Shown here piece by piece: positions 1 to 11,100 of a stretch of 64,000 nt of DNA. The stretch is from contig JAJTTP010000007.1 of the NCBI GenBank assembly GCA_023313575.1, forward strand, positions 2,203,358 to 2,267,357, written 5' to 3'. The position numbers and the translations under genes were made by a program. Position 1 is the stretch's first letter; every line of letters begins with the position of its first letter. The notes beneath the pieces were generated by a model, which was given only the letters and a program-made list of their open reading frames with translations, was not told the origin of the DNA and searched no databases. The DNA is from Eutypella sp. D-1 (taxonomy: Eukaryota > Ascomycota > Sordariomycetes > Xylariales > Diatrypaceae).

Positions 1-1
1 C

Positions 2-1186
2 GGCGACGTCACCGTCGACGTCTGCCTCTTCGCCTTCGACCTCATGTACCTCGACGGTATGCCGCTGCTCGACCGGTCCTTCCGCGAGCGCCGCGCCCTG
101 CTCCGCGACCGCTTCGTCGAGGTCCCCCGCCGCTTCCAATGGGTCCGCAGCCTCGACGCTACCCCCCAAGATTCCGATGCTGTACTCGACTTCTTTCGGC
201 AGGCCGTCGACGCCAAGTGCGAGGGCATCATGGTCAAGGTCCTCGATAACCCAACGGATGCAGCTGGCTCGGGGGCGAATGAAAGGGAAAGGGAAGGAGA
301 AGGGGAGGGAGAAGGAGATAGGCGTGAACCCCCCGCGCAGAGCGAGGCGCTTAGGCTCCCGAGATCCAAGAGCAGGGCAAAACAAACCAAGGCCAAGCCG
401 AAGATGGCGGGCGAAGCCAACGGTGATGGCGGGGAGGCGAGGGGCGAAGACGCTGCGGCGGCGCAGGCATCATCACGCAGGAAACCACTACTGGCAACGT
501 ACGAGCCGGACAAGCGGCTCGACTCCTGGCTCAAGGTTAAGAAGGACTATGACAGCGTGGCGTCGGACACACTAGACCTAGTGCCGGTAGCGGCGTGGCA
601 CGGACAGGGCCGCAAGGCCCGCTGGTGGTCCCCAGTGCTCCTCGCCGTCCGCGACGACGACACCGGCGCCCTCCAGGCCGTCTGCAAATGCATGTCCGGC
701 TTCACGGACGCCTTCTACCGCGAGATGCGGGCATTCTACGACGACGGGTCAAGCGAAGGCGAAGATGGCAAAGAATACCAGAACGATGATCACGAGGAAG
801 ACGAAGACGAAGACGAGGAAGGCGGGAAGAGGCGATACCGTAACACGCGCGGCACGCGGCAGCCCGGGTACGTGGAGTACCGGGGCCCGGCGCCGGACGT
901 GTGGTTCGAGCCGCGCGAGGTCTGGGAGGTGGCGTTCGCGGACATCACGCTGTCGCCGACGTACACGGCGGCGGCGGGACTCGCGCGCGGCGGCCGCGGC
1001 CTCAGCCTCCGCTTTCCCCGCTTCCTCCGCCGCCGCGACGACAAGGCCGCCCCCGACGACGCTAGCTCCGCTGCCTTCCTCGCGGATCTTTGGAGACGCC
1101 AGGAGGCGAGGGCTCCCTTGGCCGCTGCTCCTGCGGAGGAGGTGGAGGAGGAGGGGGACGAAGAAGAGGCGGTTTTAAGGAGTTGA
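2..1186 (+). CDS. CDC9: DNA ligase I (ATP-dependent), 3' part; runs in from before the window
   Basis: Nick-sealing replicative DNA ligase, nuclear. Only the C-terminal part is present; the frame is already open at base 2 and the ATG at 44 is internal, inside the family segment CLFAFDLMYLDG. Following blocks are EGIMVKVLD, then ATYEPDKRLDSWLKVKKDYD (motif V region with the conserved K-x-K-K-D), a DLVPVAAWHGQGRKARWW stretch of the OB-fold, CKCMSGFTDAFYREM, and the C-terminal RGLSLRFPRF plus a DDK segment. About 90 low-complexity residues rich in E, G, R and K separate GIMVKVLD from ATYEPDK, and a second acidic insert follows the FYDDG segment. I recall inserts at the first site in other filamentous ascomycetes, so I read both as coding and not as introns; no good splice pair removes them. 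Convergent with the epimerase gene, 192 bp between stops. Confidence 0.93.
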   Translation, partial: GDVTVDVCLFAFDLMYLDGMPLLDRSFRERRALLRDRFVEVPRRFQWVRSLDATPQDSDAVLDFFRQAVDAKCEGIMVKVLDNPTDAAGSGANEREREGEGEGEGDRREPPAQSEALRLPRSKSRAKQTKAKPKMAGEANGDGGEARGEDAAAAQASSRRKPLLATYEPDKRLDSWLKVKKDYDSVASDTLDLVPVAAWHGQGRKARWWSPVLLAVRDDDTGALQAVCKCMSGFTDAFYREMRAFYDDGSSEGEDGKEYQNDDHEEDEDEDEEGGKRRYRNTRGTRQPGYVEYRGPAPDVWFEPREVWEVAFADITLSPTYTAAAGLARGGRGLSLRFPRFLRRRDDKAAPDDASSAAFLADLWRRQEARAPLAAAPAEEVEEEGDEEEAVLRS

Positions 1187-1378
1187 GGCGGTTTGGGATA
1201 TTTTAAACAAGTTGTAGTATCATGACAGCATCGCATAGTTTGCCTTGTCTTTATTAATGAGATGTCCCTTCGCTACGTAAACCCGGTCTTTGCTCTTAAT
1301 CGCCCCCCTCCCCCTAAACCACATGTTCTACAAGATAACTCTGTATCATATGTAAAACGTGTCCCCAAAAATTCGACT

Positions 1379-2410
1379 TTACGCCTTCCACGCCTTGTAC
1401 ACAGTCCTAGCCCCGTACTTCTGGCCCTTCTTAAGCAGGACCTGGGCCCTCCAGCGGTCCTCGTTGACGGCGTTTACGTAGCGGCTAGGCTCGACGCAGA
1501 AGGCGGAGCGGCGGCCGCGCGCGGGCGCGCCCTCGACGGCGGGCACATCGATGAATTTCCCCGTGTAGAACTGGAACGCGGGCTCCGTGCTCAGGACCTC
1601 GAGGTGGACGCCGTTGGCGGGGTGACTGGCGGCGACGAGGCGCGTCAGTGGGCGCGCGCGCGTGTCGAGCGGCACCTCCGCCGCGGATGCCGGGTCCACT
1701 ACGAAGCAGTGGTCGATGTCGGGCTCGACGGCGCCTAGCGTGAAGGGCGTCGCGGCCGCGATCCCCGGGTACGGCGTCGGGTCTCCCGTCGGGATCGCGC
1801 CGTCATCCACCGGTAGGTGCTGTGTCGAGCATAGCTCTACGCGCGTGCCTTCGATGGTCGGGCCGCTGCCAAGGTTGAAGTACGAGTGGTTCGTCATGTT
1901 GACGACGGTCTCGTCGGCGCCGCCGACCAGCTCGGCTTCGTACTCCATAACCAGCACGGTCTTCGTCGCGCCGTCTTCTTCGATCTTGCCCGCGGTATAA
2001 GTAACAGTGGCGAGGACTTCGCCGGGAAACCCCTCGTCGCCGTCTTCGCTGCGGAGGGCGAACTGGACGGTCTCGCCGCCGGAGGCGAAGGCTGGTAGGC
2101 CGGGGACCTGGTTTCGGACGCCGAGGGGCTTGGGGCCGTTCCACACGCGCTTGCCCCAGCCGACGGCGCCGCCGTGCAGGGTGTTGGGCCCGTTGTTGGC
2201 GAGGAGCGGGTAGGCGACGCCGCCGTTGAGCGAGGCGATGCGCGCGCCTGAGATCCGGTTCGCTACCCGCCCGATCGTCTCCCCGAAGTACGGGCTGTTG
2301 TGCGCCACGTAGTCCTGCTGCGTCGGGAACCCCTGCACGATGTTCACCCCGCCCACTTTGAAGCTCTGGATGATTGCGCCCAGCGGCAGGAAGGCGATTT
2401 CGTCGGCCAT
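1379..2410 (-). CDS. Aldose 1-epimerase (galactose mutarotase)
   Basis: Interconverts the alpha and beta anomers of aldoses such as galactose, feeding the Leloir pathway; cytosolic, no signal peptide. Single exon, 343 aa, the usual length for the family. Visible motifs are GETIGRVANRI near residue 45, NNGPNTLHGG with the substrate-binding His, NHSYFNLG with the catalytic His, and CVEPSRYVNA carrying the catalytic Glu near the C-terminus. I start at the ATG at 2410 (MADEIAFLPLG) and not at the in-frame ATG 22 codons upstream, because the upstream residues are a translated A-rich leader (Lys-rich) that is not part of the fold. The leader just before the start is almost pure A/G on the coding strand. 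Confidence 0.92.
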   Translation of the reverse strand: MADEIAFLPLGAIIQSFKVGGVNIVQGFPTQQDYVAHNSPYFGETIGRVANRISGARIASLNGGVAYPLLANNGPNTLHGGAVGWGKRVWNGPKPLGVRNQVPGLPAFASGGETVQFALRSEDGDEGFPGEVLATVTYTAGKIEEDGATKTVLVMEYEAELVGGADETVVNMTNHSYFNLGSGPTIEGTRVELCSTQHLPVDDGAIPTGDPTPYPGIAAATPFTLGAVEPDIDHCFVVDPASAAEVPLDTRARPLTRLVAASHPANGVHLEVLSTEPAFQFYTGKFIDVPAVEGAPARGRRSAFCVEPSRYVNAVNEDRWRAQVLLKKGQKYGARTVYKAWKA

Positions 2411-4837
2411 GGTTTTTTTTTTTTTCCTTTTTTTTGGTTGGTTGGTTTTTATGGAAGTAGCTTGCTTGCTCTTCAATCGACGACCCTCTATTTCAATTTC
2501 TGTATGTAATGTACCTTGTGGTGGTATTACTGGTGTAATTGTTCCCAGAGTTAGAATATGAAAATGGTAAGGTATGATGGTAGTTGATAGAGATGGCCTA
2601 TATGAGAAACAACACAGCTACTAATAATGTCCACGGGTATGTATTTATATAATCATGAGTTCAGGCTATATATGCAAGGTGCCTCGGTACCATCTACTCT
2701 ACTCTAAGCGTAGCAGATCCCAAAATCACCACTCATCGTCCAATGATCGTCCATGTTAGTGGTGCGACAGAAAGTCGCCTTCGTATAAATGCTACCCGTA
2801 GAAAACGTCACAGGTTACTTGTTTGCGACGTGGGGCAGCGCAGCGCGGGGTAATCGGACCTTATCAAGTGGGATGATCGATTATGTACGAAGTACATCAA
2901 CGTATATATTATGCGGAACATGCGATCCATGGCGTATTCCACCGGGCTGGGATGTGCGATCGTTACATTGCTTGAATTACCGTAATGGATTGGCCCGGTT
3001 AAGGAACAACTCTTCTTGGACTCCTCCGTACGGTAGCCCTTGGTTAGGGTGAAAGCGATCCTTACCAGCTCAGAGAAAAGTGTTCAGTACACGGTGTTTA
3101 TACTGCCCCAAGGGGACTCCACCCTAGCAACCTGGTAGCTACTTCTACCTCTTCTAACCCCTGTCAGCCCTATCTGTATACTCCAGAGCTAGCGATATAG
3201 CCCTGAAGTAGGTTTTAATTCTTACTGAGTCGGTATAGGACTGACTACCTGACTGTTCTACTGGTTGGTTGGTCGTCTTACTGCCTTCCCGGAAAACCCG
3301 TTAAATCTCTCGGTGGACTAAGCATCAGCAAGGCGGGAAAATAAGATGTAGATCTACTGTGCGTAACAGGCGTATCATACAATTTACCTAAGTAGTGTAA
3401 GTATGGGTTCTTAACGCCGGTCCCCCCGAACGGCCCCACATCCACGGGTCCTGATCGCCCGACCGGGAAATGTACCTGCCTACCTATGTATGGGCAAGCT
3501 ATGGCCAAAATGGTGAGTCCGGACCAGGGTTCTCATTGCTTTTTTCTTTTTCTTTTTCTTTTACTTGTCAGCATTCCGATGCGATGCCAGTTTCCGCCGT
3601 ACCTGCATGGTCCTGCTTATATCATGTCAGATGCTGGCGTGGCGTGTCACATATCGACCGCATGTAAGAGGTCTACAAGTATTCTATGCAGGTGTAGGTT
3701 GTCACCACCATTTCCGCCCAGGCAGGCAGCTGCCAGACAAACTGAGTTTAAGCTTTGTCCAATCAAACCTTGGAAGCTTTCAATCGGCCTTCAGGACATC
3801 GACAAGGAGAGCACGTGTACATATCTAGACATCTCCAGGGTTTATACACCCATAATTACTACGTAGTATGCATACGTATCGGAAGCCTTTGGGTCCGTCC
3901 GCTACCTACTTGCCAACTATAAGCCAGGTTCGCATACCCGGGACCGATAGGAGGTAGATAGATGAATCTATTGGATTTGAATCCCTAAGACTCCGGGTCT
4001 AACTATGAACTATGATCTGTCCACAATGGCTTAGGTAAGGTTAAGCAGCGCGTCTACAACGGATTGCTCCTGCCTACCTTACTACAGCAGCAGCTGAATC
4101 ATGGCATCGCAAAGCCCGGAGGTTCTTACCAAGCCCACCTTGCCAGTTGTAACTTCTAAGGTTACCTTGAGCTGCAAGTAGCTACTGCCTACCTACCTTA
4201 TTGTTGCAAGTCACCGGCCATTCAAAGTTTAAGCATTTATCCACTCAATACTCCTCCATTCGATTTCGATCCAATCCCTAAGGCAATCCCTACGGCAATC
4301 CTTAAGGTTAAGTTTTACACTTCTACTTAGGGTTCCGGCCAACAGGGTGATCAGTATAGTCTTTCGATGCAAACTCAACCTTTCCCCCAATCTACAACTC
4401 CGAACAAATCTTATAAATTCAACAATCAAAAAAAGAAGAGAAAGCCGGAAGGACAGAAAGAAAGAAAAGATTCAAGTTCAATCCAATTCACCGATTAATT
4501 GATTTTTATACCTTACTATAGCAACTCTGGATTTCACTCACCTTGGCTATAATAAGAGCTATTGGATCTGGATCTACCTACCTAAGCTAAGTACTTACTT
4601 TACCTAGCAGCCTAGGTAGCCCTGGAGGAAATCAATTTCACTCACCATCGACCGCCACGGGAGCCAAAGACCGAGAGTTGTACGTCCATCGATCTACAAT
4701 TACTATCTATCTACATCATATCTCAAGCCAATACTGGTTCTATTTCAAAACCATCATCCACGTCATCATCGTTATCATCATCATTTATCGATTATCCTTC
4801 ACCTAGCTTTTCGCTGAAGGAGGCCCACTGCCAAGCA
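2411..4837. other. Long intergenic region with no supported gene
   Basis: About 2.4 kb between the divergent epimerase and the 425-aa gene. Only short uncoupled open frames are present. It contains several copies of a CCTACCTA / TAGGTAGG type motif (around 3476, 4070, 4188 and 4577-4620) and TACGTAGTA near 3860. The last ~250 bases before 4838 are CT- and TCA-rich and are probably the promoter and 5' leader of the downstream gene. No tRNA, rRNA or transposon ORF was recognised. Confidence 0.5.
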
Positions 4838-6115
4838 ATGGATGAGCCGACCCCTATACCGCCTTCACCTAGGCTCACTCCTAAGAGGAAACGTGACGAT
4901 CTCATCACTGAACATCGCATCTCAGCCTCGCCTAACACGCCTAACACGCCTATGCGGAACCTTGTCCGCCTGACCACCACCCCAATTTTCTCCTTTCAGC
5001 CTCCGAACCATTTGGATCATGTCTACGACACCAACGAAGAGGATGGGAGCAGCAGTCCCCGGACCAAAGTGACCCAGAAGTTCCGGGATCTGACCCTTGT
5101 GGAGGACGATGATAAGAGGGAAGCTGAAAGTGGGGGCGGGGTAACGACATCGGCAACCAAACCCAAACCCAAACCGAATGTCAACAAAAACAATCCCAGT
5201 CTTAATTTCAGATTCAGCCCTAGTCCCAATGCTCTCAATTTTGTCGCTCCCAACGTCGATGTATCCATATCCAATTGCAGCAACCAAAATACCAGCCAAA
5301 TTACCAGCCAAAATACAACAACTATGGAGTTCCATGCCGGAGATATGCAGATTGATGACGAAGACGACGGCGCTACTAGGAAACGCATAAAATGCGACGG
5401 GGAAGAAGTGTTCCCACACCCGAACCTACACCCGAATCTACACCCGCACTCCCAATCGCACCCCCAATCGCACCCCCAACCGCTTCCGCACTTCGGAATA
5501 CCCGACATAAGCACCGGCCCGAAAGTCGAGACCAGCGGCAATTCTACAATTCCCTTTCAAGCGACCGAACACGCACCCCCTGCACCATTGCAGGATATCA
5601 TCGATCCCGCCGTAGCGAAGATTGCTCGGAGCGGAGCTAGTGGCCGCCTACAAAAGTCCTATCCATCCCTCAATCGCCTGCAAGACGCCAAGTCGCGTAG
5701 TCGCAAACGCGCAGGTACTCCGCCGGCCAATAAGCGGAAGAATACCGAGAAGAAGGTCGAAGATGAACCTGAAGTCATCGACCCTGTCCGTGCTGCGCTC
5801 ACCTGGCAGGAAGACGAGATCACCGTCTACGACCCGGAGGACAAGGATGATGACCGCAGAGGCATGGATGGCATCGGTTTCAGGCCGACCCCGGCAATCG
5901 CTTATCAACGCGAACAAATGAGACGGCGGCAGCTTGCAGACTATAAAAGGCGCGAAGAAAACGAGGCCCGGGCTAGGCGAAACCAACGGAGAAGAGAACA
6001 GCTCGGCAGTGGTGTAGGTGGCAGCGGCGGCGGGATCTCCGATCTAGAGAGGAAGCACCCGATGTTCAGAGTGCGTTTCTCAGACGGCGAACCGGCATCT
6101 GTCGTCACCAATTGA
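4838..6115 (+). CDS. Conserved-looking fungal protein of unknown function, low complexity
   Basis: Single exon, 425 aa, not recognised. The N-terminal two thirds is low complexity: Ser/Pro/Thr-rich with TP repeats, a PKPKPN patch, an Asn/Gln/Ser-rich stretch, and a His-Pro-Gln-Ser-rich tract near residues 190-220. Basic patches (PKRKRDD near residue 15, NKRKNTEKK near 300) could be nuclear signals. The C-terminal ~100 residues look like the ordered part: a LTWQEDEITVYDPEDKDDD segment, then GIGFRPTPAIAYQREQ and a charged helix rich in Arg, Glu and Lys (about residues 360-395). Start at 4838 is the first ATG after a CT-rich leader. Convergent with COX20. A nuclear scaffold or regulator is possible but is only a guess. 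Confidence 0.75.
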   Translation: MDEPTPIPPSPRLTPKRKRDDLITEHRISASPNTPNTPMRNLVRLTTTPIFSFQPPNHLDHVYDTNEEDGSSSPRTKVTQKFRDLTLVEDDDKREAESGGGVTTSATKPKPKPNVNKNNPSLNFRFSPSPNALNFVAPNVDVSISNCSNQNTSQITSQNTTTMEFHAGDMQIDDEDDGATRKRIKCDGEEVFPHPNLHPNLHPHSQSHPQSHPQPLPHFGIPDISTGPKVETSGNSTIPFQATEHAPPAPLQDIIDPAVAKIARSGASGRLQKSYPSLNRLQDAKSRSRKRAGTPPANKRKNTEKKVEDEPEVIDPVRAALTWQEDEITVYDPEDKDDDRRGMDGIGFRPTPAIAYQREQMRRRQLADYKRREENEARARRNQRRREQLGSGVGGSGGGISDLERKHPMFRVRFSDGEPASVVTN

Positions 6116-6692
6116 AGGCCATAATATATCCAAGGGTGCCGGCCAAACGAGACTTGATCTCGGCCTATATACCTATCTACATAATATGTACTTAAGAGGT
6201 GCCCTACGGGGTGAAGGGACGGGGATTGAATTGGCGTTATAGGAGCGGTTTCACAATACCTAAGGGAGACGAAAGTTGGCGACGACGACGACGGCACGAT
6301 TAGTTAGCGGGCGACGGCGTCTGGCGTGTTTTTTTTTTTTGGAATGACCCCTGTCCATGGATGGATGGATGGATGGATGGTAAGGGAGACAAAGATATCC
6401 TCATAGGAGTTTCAATTGTATACGTGCTTCTTTTCTTTCTCCATTTCGTTCCCCCTTTTTTTTCTTCCATGCCTCGTCGCCCACCCAGTGTCGGTGAGCG
6501 GATATATGTATGTATATGATGATGATGATGATACATGTGTGAAATAAGACTCCGGTACCTCAGCAGATAAGTTCGTATGTATAGTACAGGCATGCGAATA
6601 ATAGTGACGAACATCACGACGAGAGGGATCGCAAACCGCCGAAAAATATGCCAAACCACATCCACCTCCCTCCCATCCCCAAAAAAGCAAAG
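6116..6692. other. Convergent 3' intergenic region with ATGG microsatellite
   Basis: 577 bp between the convergent stop codons of the 425-aa gene and COX20, so it should hold two 3' UTRs. It contains six tandem ATGG units at 6357-6380, a T run near 6330 and a GAT repeat near 6518. No gene seen. Confidence 0.5.
6357..6380. repeat. (ATGG)6 microsatellite
   Basis: Six perfect tandem tetranucleotide units in the spacer between convergent genes. A similar but shorter GGAT run is at about 44316-44334. Confidence 0.9.
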
Positions 6693-7414
6693 TCACCAAA
6701 ACCGATACCAACTCCTCTCCCTCCTCGCCCTCTCCTTCTCCCTCTCCCTCTCCTCCCTCTCTTTTTCTTCTTGTTTCCGCTTGGCGGCGGCCCGCTCCGC
6801 CTTCTTCTGGTCGATGATCTCGACGGCGCGCGCGATCGCCGCCTGTTCTTTCCGCCGCGCCGCCTGGCATACTTCGAATTGCACTACGCTGCCTGCTAGG
6901 AAGGTGCCGAAGGCCCAGTTTGCTGCTTTGGGTATTCGTGCTAAGGGGGGGGGGGTTAGCTTGGTTCTTTTCTTTTCTTTTTGATATTTCTTTTTGGAGA
7001 GGGAAGGAGGGAGGGAGGTTTCTTTTGAACGGTTGGAAGAGAATGGAGGGGTGGGGGTGAAGGAGGAAGAAACTCACCCCCAAACATGTACCGTCCCATC
7101 CCCACGACGGCGCCGGCGCCGATGCCCGTCAGGAACCCCTGCCGCGCGCACGGTATCCGGTGCACGTTGAGGAAGTCGTCGGCCTTGATGGATTGTATGG
7201 TGTCTTTGAGCGTCGGGGGGGTTGCGCTGGCGTTGGCGTTGGGCGCTGTCGTTGTCGTCGTCTGCGGGCTACCGTCGGGATTCTGTGCATTGTCCGTCTG
7301 CTGGTTGTCCCCGTGGAAAACCTCGTATACCGGCGGCTCTGCGGCCCCGGGCGGGGAACCCCGGAGCCGCGGTGGAGGCCCGCTGTTGTTGTTGTGGTCG
7401 GCTCCTTGTGCCAT
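6693..7414 (-). CDS. COX20: Cytochrome c oxidase assembly protein COX20
   Basis: Inner-membrane mitochondrial chaperone that handles newly made Cox2 during complex IV assembly (known role of the family). Two exons on the minus strand: 7414-7078 and 6940-6693, with a 137-nt intron (donor GTGAGT, acceptor TTAG) in phase 1; total 194 aa. The join gives GMGRYMFG-ARIPKAANWAFG with no frame break. The N-terminal ~75 residues are disordered and Asn/Pro/Thr-rich. Two hydrophobic segments follow, around GFLTGIGAGAVVGMGRY and ANWAFGTFLAGSVVQFE, matching the two-helix COX20 topology, then the conserved QFEVCQ segment and a long charged C-terminal helix of E/K/R that ends RSWYRFW. Divergent from POL2. 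Confidence 0.87.
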
Positions 7415-7672
7415 TGCTGACTCTGTGTGAGGGGGGTGGGTGTTATTAGCTGTGACGTCGTTTTGCCCTTTTTAAATCGGAATTGGAATTGTATGCATGC
7501 ATGCGATAAGTAGCATAGCACGATTTGGAGGGTGGTGTCCCGATTATTAAACATTAACTGATACTACGATTCGTAGCTTTTAGTTCAACACAAGCGGGGT
7601 CTATCACATTATAGGGGCTATGCGTTAGACGTGGCAGTTTTAATTATGACAGGGATTAGCAGTAAAGGAAAG

Positions 7673-7678
7673 ACGCGT
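7673..7678. promoter_or_regulatory. MCB-type site ACGCGT (distal)
   Basis: Exact ACGCGT 510 bp upstream of the POL2 start, inside AGACGCGTCT. Its functional assignment is inference from yeast replication-gene promoters. Confidence 0.4.
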
Positions 7679-8131
7679 CTCACCGTCTAAATTGGTTCGA
7701 GTCCCAGTCGCGTGTGTCGCGTCACCCGCTGTACATTAAAGTCTTTTATGTGTACAATATGGCGTAAAGTGGATTTGGGTACCCCCCTTGGTTACCACTT
7801 GTAATTCTCCTTTTGTAATGATCGAGATTCCCACCAAAGGAAAAAAATACAATACGAGAGACCATAACAACACGTCGAGCAGTCCAGCAACCACGAGTCA
7901 GACTGCACACATGTCCATATTATACTGACGATTTACTGTTCTTTCTGGCCGGAAATTGGGATCTTGTAGACCCGCCAAATGCCGTCCAGGGACACAGACA
8001 CAGATACCCATTAGGTACCCATACCCAGGCTTTCTCCTCGAGTGTATAAACCCGATTTCTTTCTTCCCGACCTCGACCCGACGTTGTAAATTCTGGGACA
8101 ATAGGGGGAGGGAACACACAGCCAGACGCAC

Positions 8132-8137
8132 ACGCGT
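8132..8137. promoter_or_regulatory. MCB-type site ACGCGT (proximal)
   Basis: Exact ACGCGT 50 bp upstream of the POL2 ATG. It could instead lie within the transcribed leader, so its role as a transcription-factor site is inferred. Confidence 0.4.
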
Positions 8138-8187
8138 CTACACCTTACCCTTCACCATCAACACCAACACCCCCATATCCATAGACG

Positions 8188-11100
8188 ATGTCGAACACCT
8201 CTCTCCGGCGGCCCCAGAAGGGCTATGCCCGCCGGGGCGGCAAACAAGCCTACCACGGCGCCGGCGGCGGACGGGCGCGGACCTTCGCCGCGACCAGCCG
8301 CGCCGAAGCGACGTCCGCCGATGAGCGGGCCGAACGGACGCTACTAGCTCACCAGATCGACGAGGCTATGGGATTCGCGCGGTACGAGTCCGGACGGCGG
8401 AAGGAAGGGTGGCTGGTCAGCGTGCAGCCGACGACCGTGGGGCTCGGCGGTGGGGGACCCTCCTCCTCTGCTGCCGTCGGCGGAAACGGAAACGACGGCA
8501 GCGGCGGCCGCGCCGCCCTCGACTGCTACTTCATCGAGGAGGACGGGCAGACCTTCAAGGCCACCGTCGAGTACGAGCCGTACTTCCTGGTCGCCGTGCG
8601 CCGCGGCCGCGAGGCCGAGGCCGAGGAGTGGCTTAAGCGCGTCCCTGGCGGCGGCAACGGCGTCGTCCGCGCCGTCCGACGCATCGAGAAGGACGACCTC
8701 TCCGTCCCTAACCACCTGCTCGGCTACCGCCGCACCTTCCTCGAGCTCCGCTTCGCGAACGTCCAGGACCTCATGACCGTCCGCCGCGACATCATGCCCG
8801 TTGCTGAGCGGAATCGTAAGGCTATGGGTACTGTCGATGTGTATGCTGAGGCCGCAGCGTAAGTCCTTCTATTACTCCAACGCTTCACCCGCCCTTTATT
8901 TCGCATGGGGAGGAACAAAATGCATCCACACTCGCACCCACACGTCGGCAGGGTGAAGATGCTGGAGAATTGCGGTTAACATCATTAATAGTGCCCAGGC
9001 CGGATTTGACCTTTTTGACGACGATTCACGAGATGACGATAGACGACATAATGCTTCTTTTGCCGACGCCAGCGACTATATTGTCGATATTAGAGAGTAC
9101 GACGTGCCGTACCATGTAAGAGTAATGATAGATATGGGTGAGTTCTCGCTCCAAGCAATGCCGAATTCGTCCTTAGCCGCCCCGGGACTAACCCGCGAGT
9201 CCAGATATCCGGGTGGGAAAGTGGTATTTTGTGGAGGCCAAGCATGGGACTACCTCCATCACGCTCAACGAGAAGCGCGACCTACCGGCCGACCCCGTCG
9301 TAATGGCCTTCGATATCGAGACGACGAAACTGCCCCTGAAGTTCCCCGATGCCGCTATAGACCAGATCATGATGATATCCTACATGATCGACGGCCAGGG
9401 TTTCCTCATCACCAACCGCGAGATCGTGTCCGAGGACATCGAGGATTTCGAATACACGCCCCGGCCGGAGTACCAGGGGCCCTTTATGATTTTCAACGAG
9501 CCGGACGAGAAGTCGGTCATCGAGCGGTTTTTCCTCCACATCAAGGAGGCGCGACCGTCCGTCATCGCCACATACAACGGTGACTTCTTCGATTGGCCCT
9601 TTGTGGAGGCGAGGGCAAGCATCAACGGCATCGACATGTACCGCGAGATCGGCTGGAAGAAGGATAGTGAAGACATATATAAGTGCACCTATGGTGTTCA
9701 TATGGACTGTCTGGCGTGGGTCAATCGAGATTCCTATCTCCCTCAGGGTAGTCGAGGTTTGAAGGCCGTCACCGTCGCTAAGCTGGGATACGACCCGGAT
9801 GAATTGGACCCCGAACTCATGTTACCTTATGCGAGCGAGCGGCCGCAAACTCTGGCCGAATATTCCGTCTCCGACGCCGTCGCTACGTATTACCTGTACA
9901 TGAAGTACATCCACCCTTTCATCTTCTCGTTATGTATGATTTTACCCCTAGGAGGCGACGACGTGCTGCGGAAGGGTACCGGTACCCTCTGCGAAATGTT
10001 ATTGATGGTGCAGGCATACCAGAAGGGTATCGTCCTACCAAACAAGCATGTCTCACCCAAGGAGTCATTTTGGGAGGGACATCTGCTCGAAGCCGAGACC
10101 TACGTCGGAGGTCACGTCGAGAGTATCGAGGCCGGCGTCTTTCGCGCCGACATCCCGGTCAACTTTGCCGTGGACCCCACCGCGATCGACGAGCTGCTCA
10201 ACGACTTGGACGCGGCGCTCAAGTTCAGCATCACGGTCGAGGAGAAGAAGTCGATGGACGACATCGAGAATTACGAGGAGGTGAAGGAGCAGATTGCCTC
10301 GCGCTTGCGACAGCTCAAGGAGACGCCCAACCGGAGCGAGCGACCGCTTATTTACCATTTGGACGTCGCTTCCATGTATCCGAACATCATGACGACGAAC
10401 CGACTGCAGCCCGATTCCATGGTCCAGGAGTCGGACTGCGCCGCTTGCGACTTCAACCGACCCGGGAAGACTTGTGACAGAAGACTGCCATGGGCCTGGA
10501 GGGGCGAGTACCTGCCGGCGAAGCGCGATGAGTACAATATGATCCGGCATGCGCTGGAGAACGAAAGGTTCCCCGGAAAGTACCCCAATTCGCCGATGCG
10601 AACGTTTGAGGAGCTTCCACAGGACGAGCAGGCCGGTCTCGTGAGGAAGCGGCTTCAGCTTTACAGCCAGAAGGTGTACCACAAGATCCGCGAAACGACG
10701 ACCATCAAGCGGGAGGCGATCATCTGCCAGCGGGAGAATCCCTTTTACATCAACACGGTCCGAGACTTTCGAGATCGGCGGTACGACTACAAGGGCAAGA
10801 CCAAGGTATGGAAGGGGAAGACGGACGCCTTGCGATCTTCCGGCGCCCCTGGTACTGAGGTCGACGCCGCGAAGAAGATGATTGTGCTGTTCGACTCGCT
10901 GCAGCTGGCCCACAAGGTCATCTTGAACTCCTTCTATGGCTACGTCATGCGCAAGGGTTCGCGGTGGTATTCCATGGAGATGGCCGGCGTAACCTGCTTG
11001 ACTGGCGCTACCATCATCCAGCTGGCCAAGGAGCTTGTCGAACGGTTAGGCCGTCCTCTCGAGCTGGACACTGATGGTATCTGGTGCATGCTTCCTGCGA

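Larger units (their letters stand above)
7415..8187. promoter_or_regulatory. Shared divergent promoter region COX20 / POL2
   Basis: 773 bp between the two start codons. It holds two ACGCGT sites, at 7673-7678 (inside the 10-bp palindrome AGACGCGTCT) and 8132-8137. ACGCGT is the MCB element bound by MBF in yeasts, where DNA-replication genes including POL2 are periodically expressed. A tRNA-like remnant lies at about 7650-7715. The final 50 bases before 8188 are C/A-rich, as in fungal leaders. Confidence 0.5.

Noticed and set aside
10065..10913. 282-codon minus frame inside POL2
   Set aside because: Antisense shadow of the polymerase exon.
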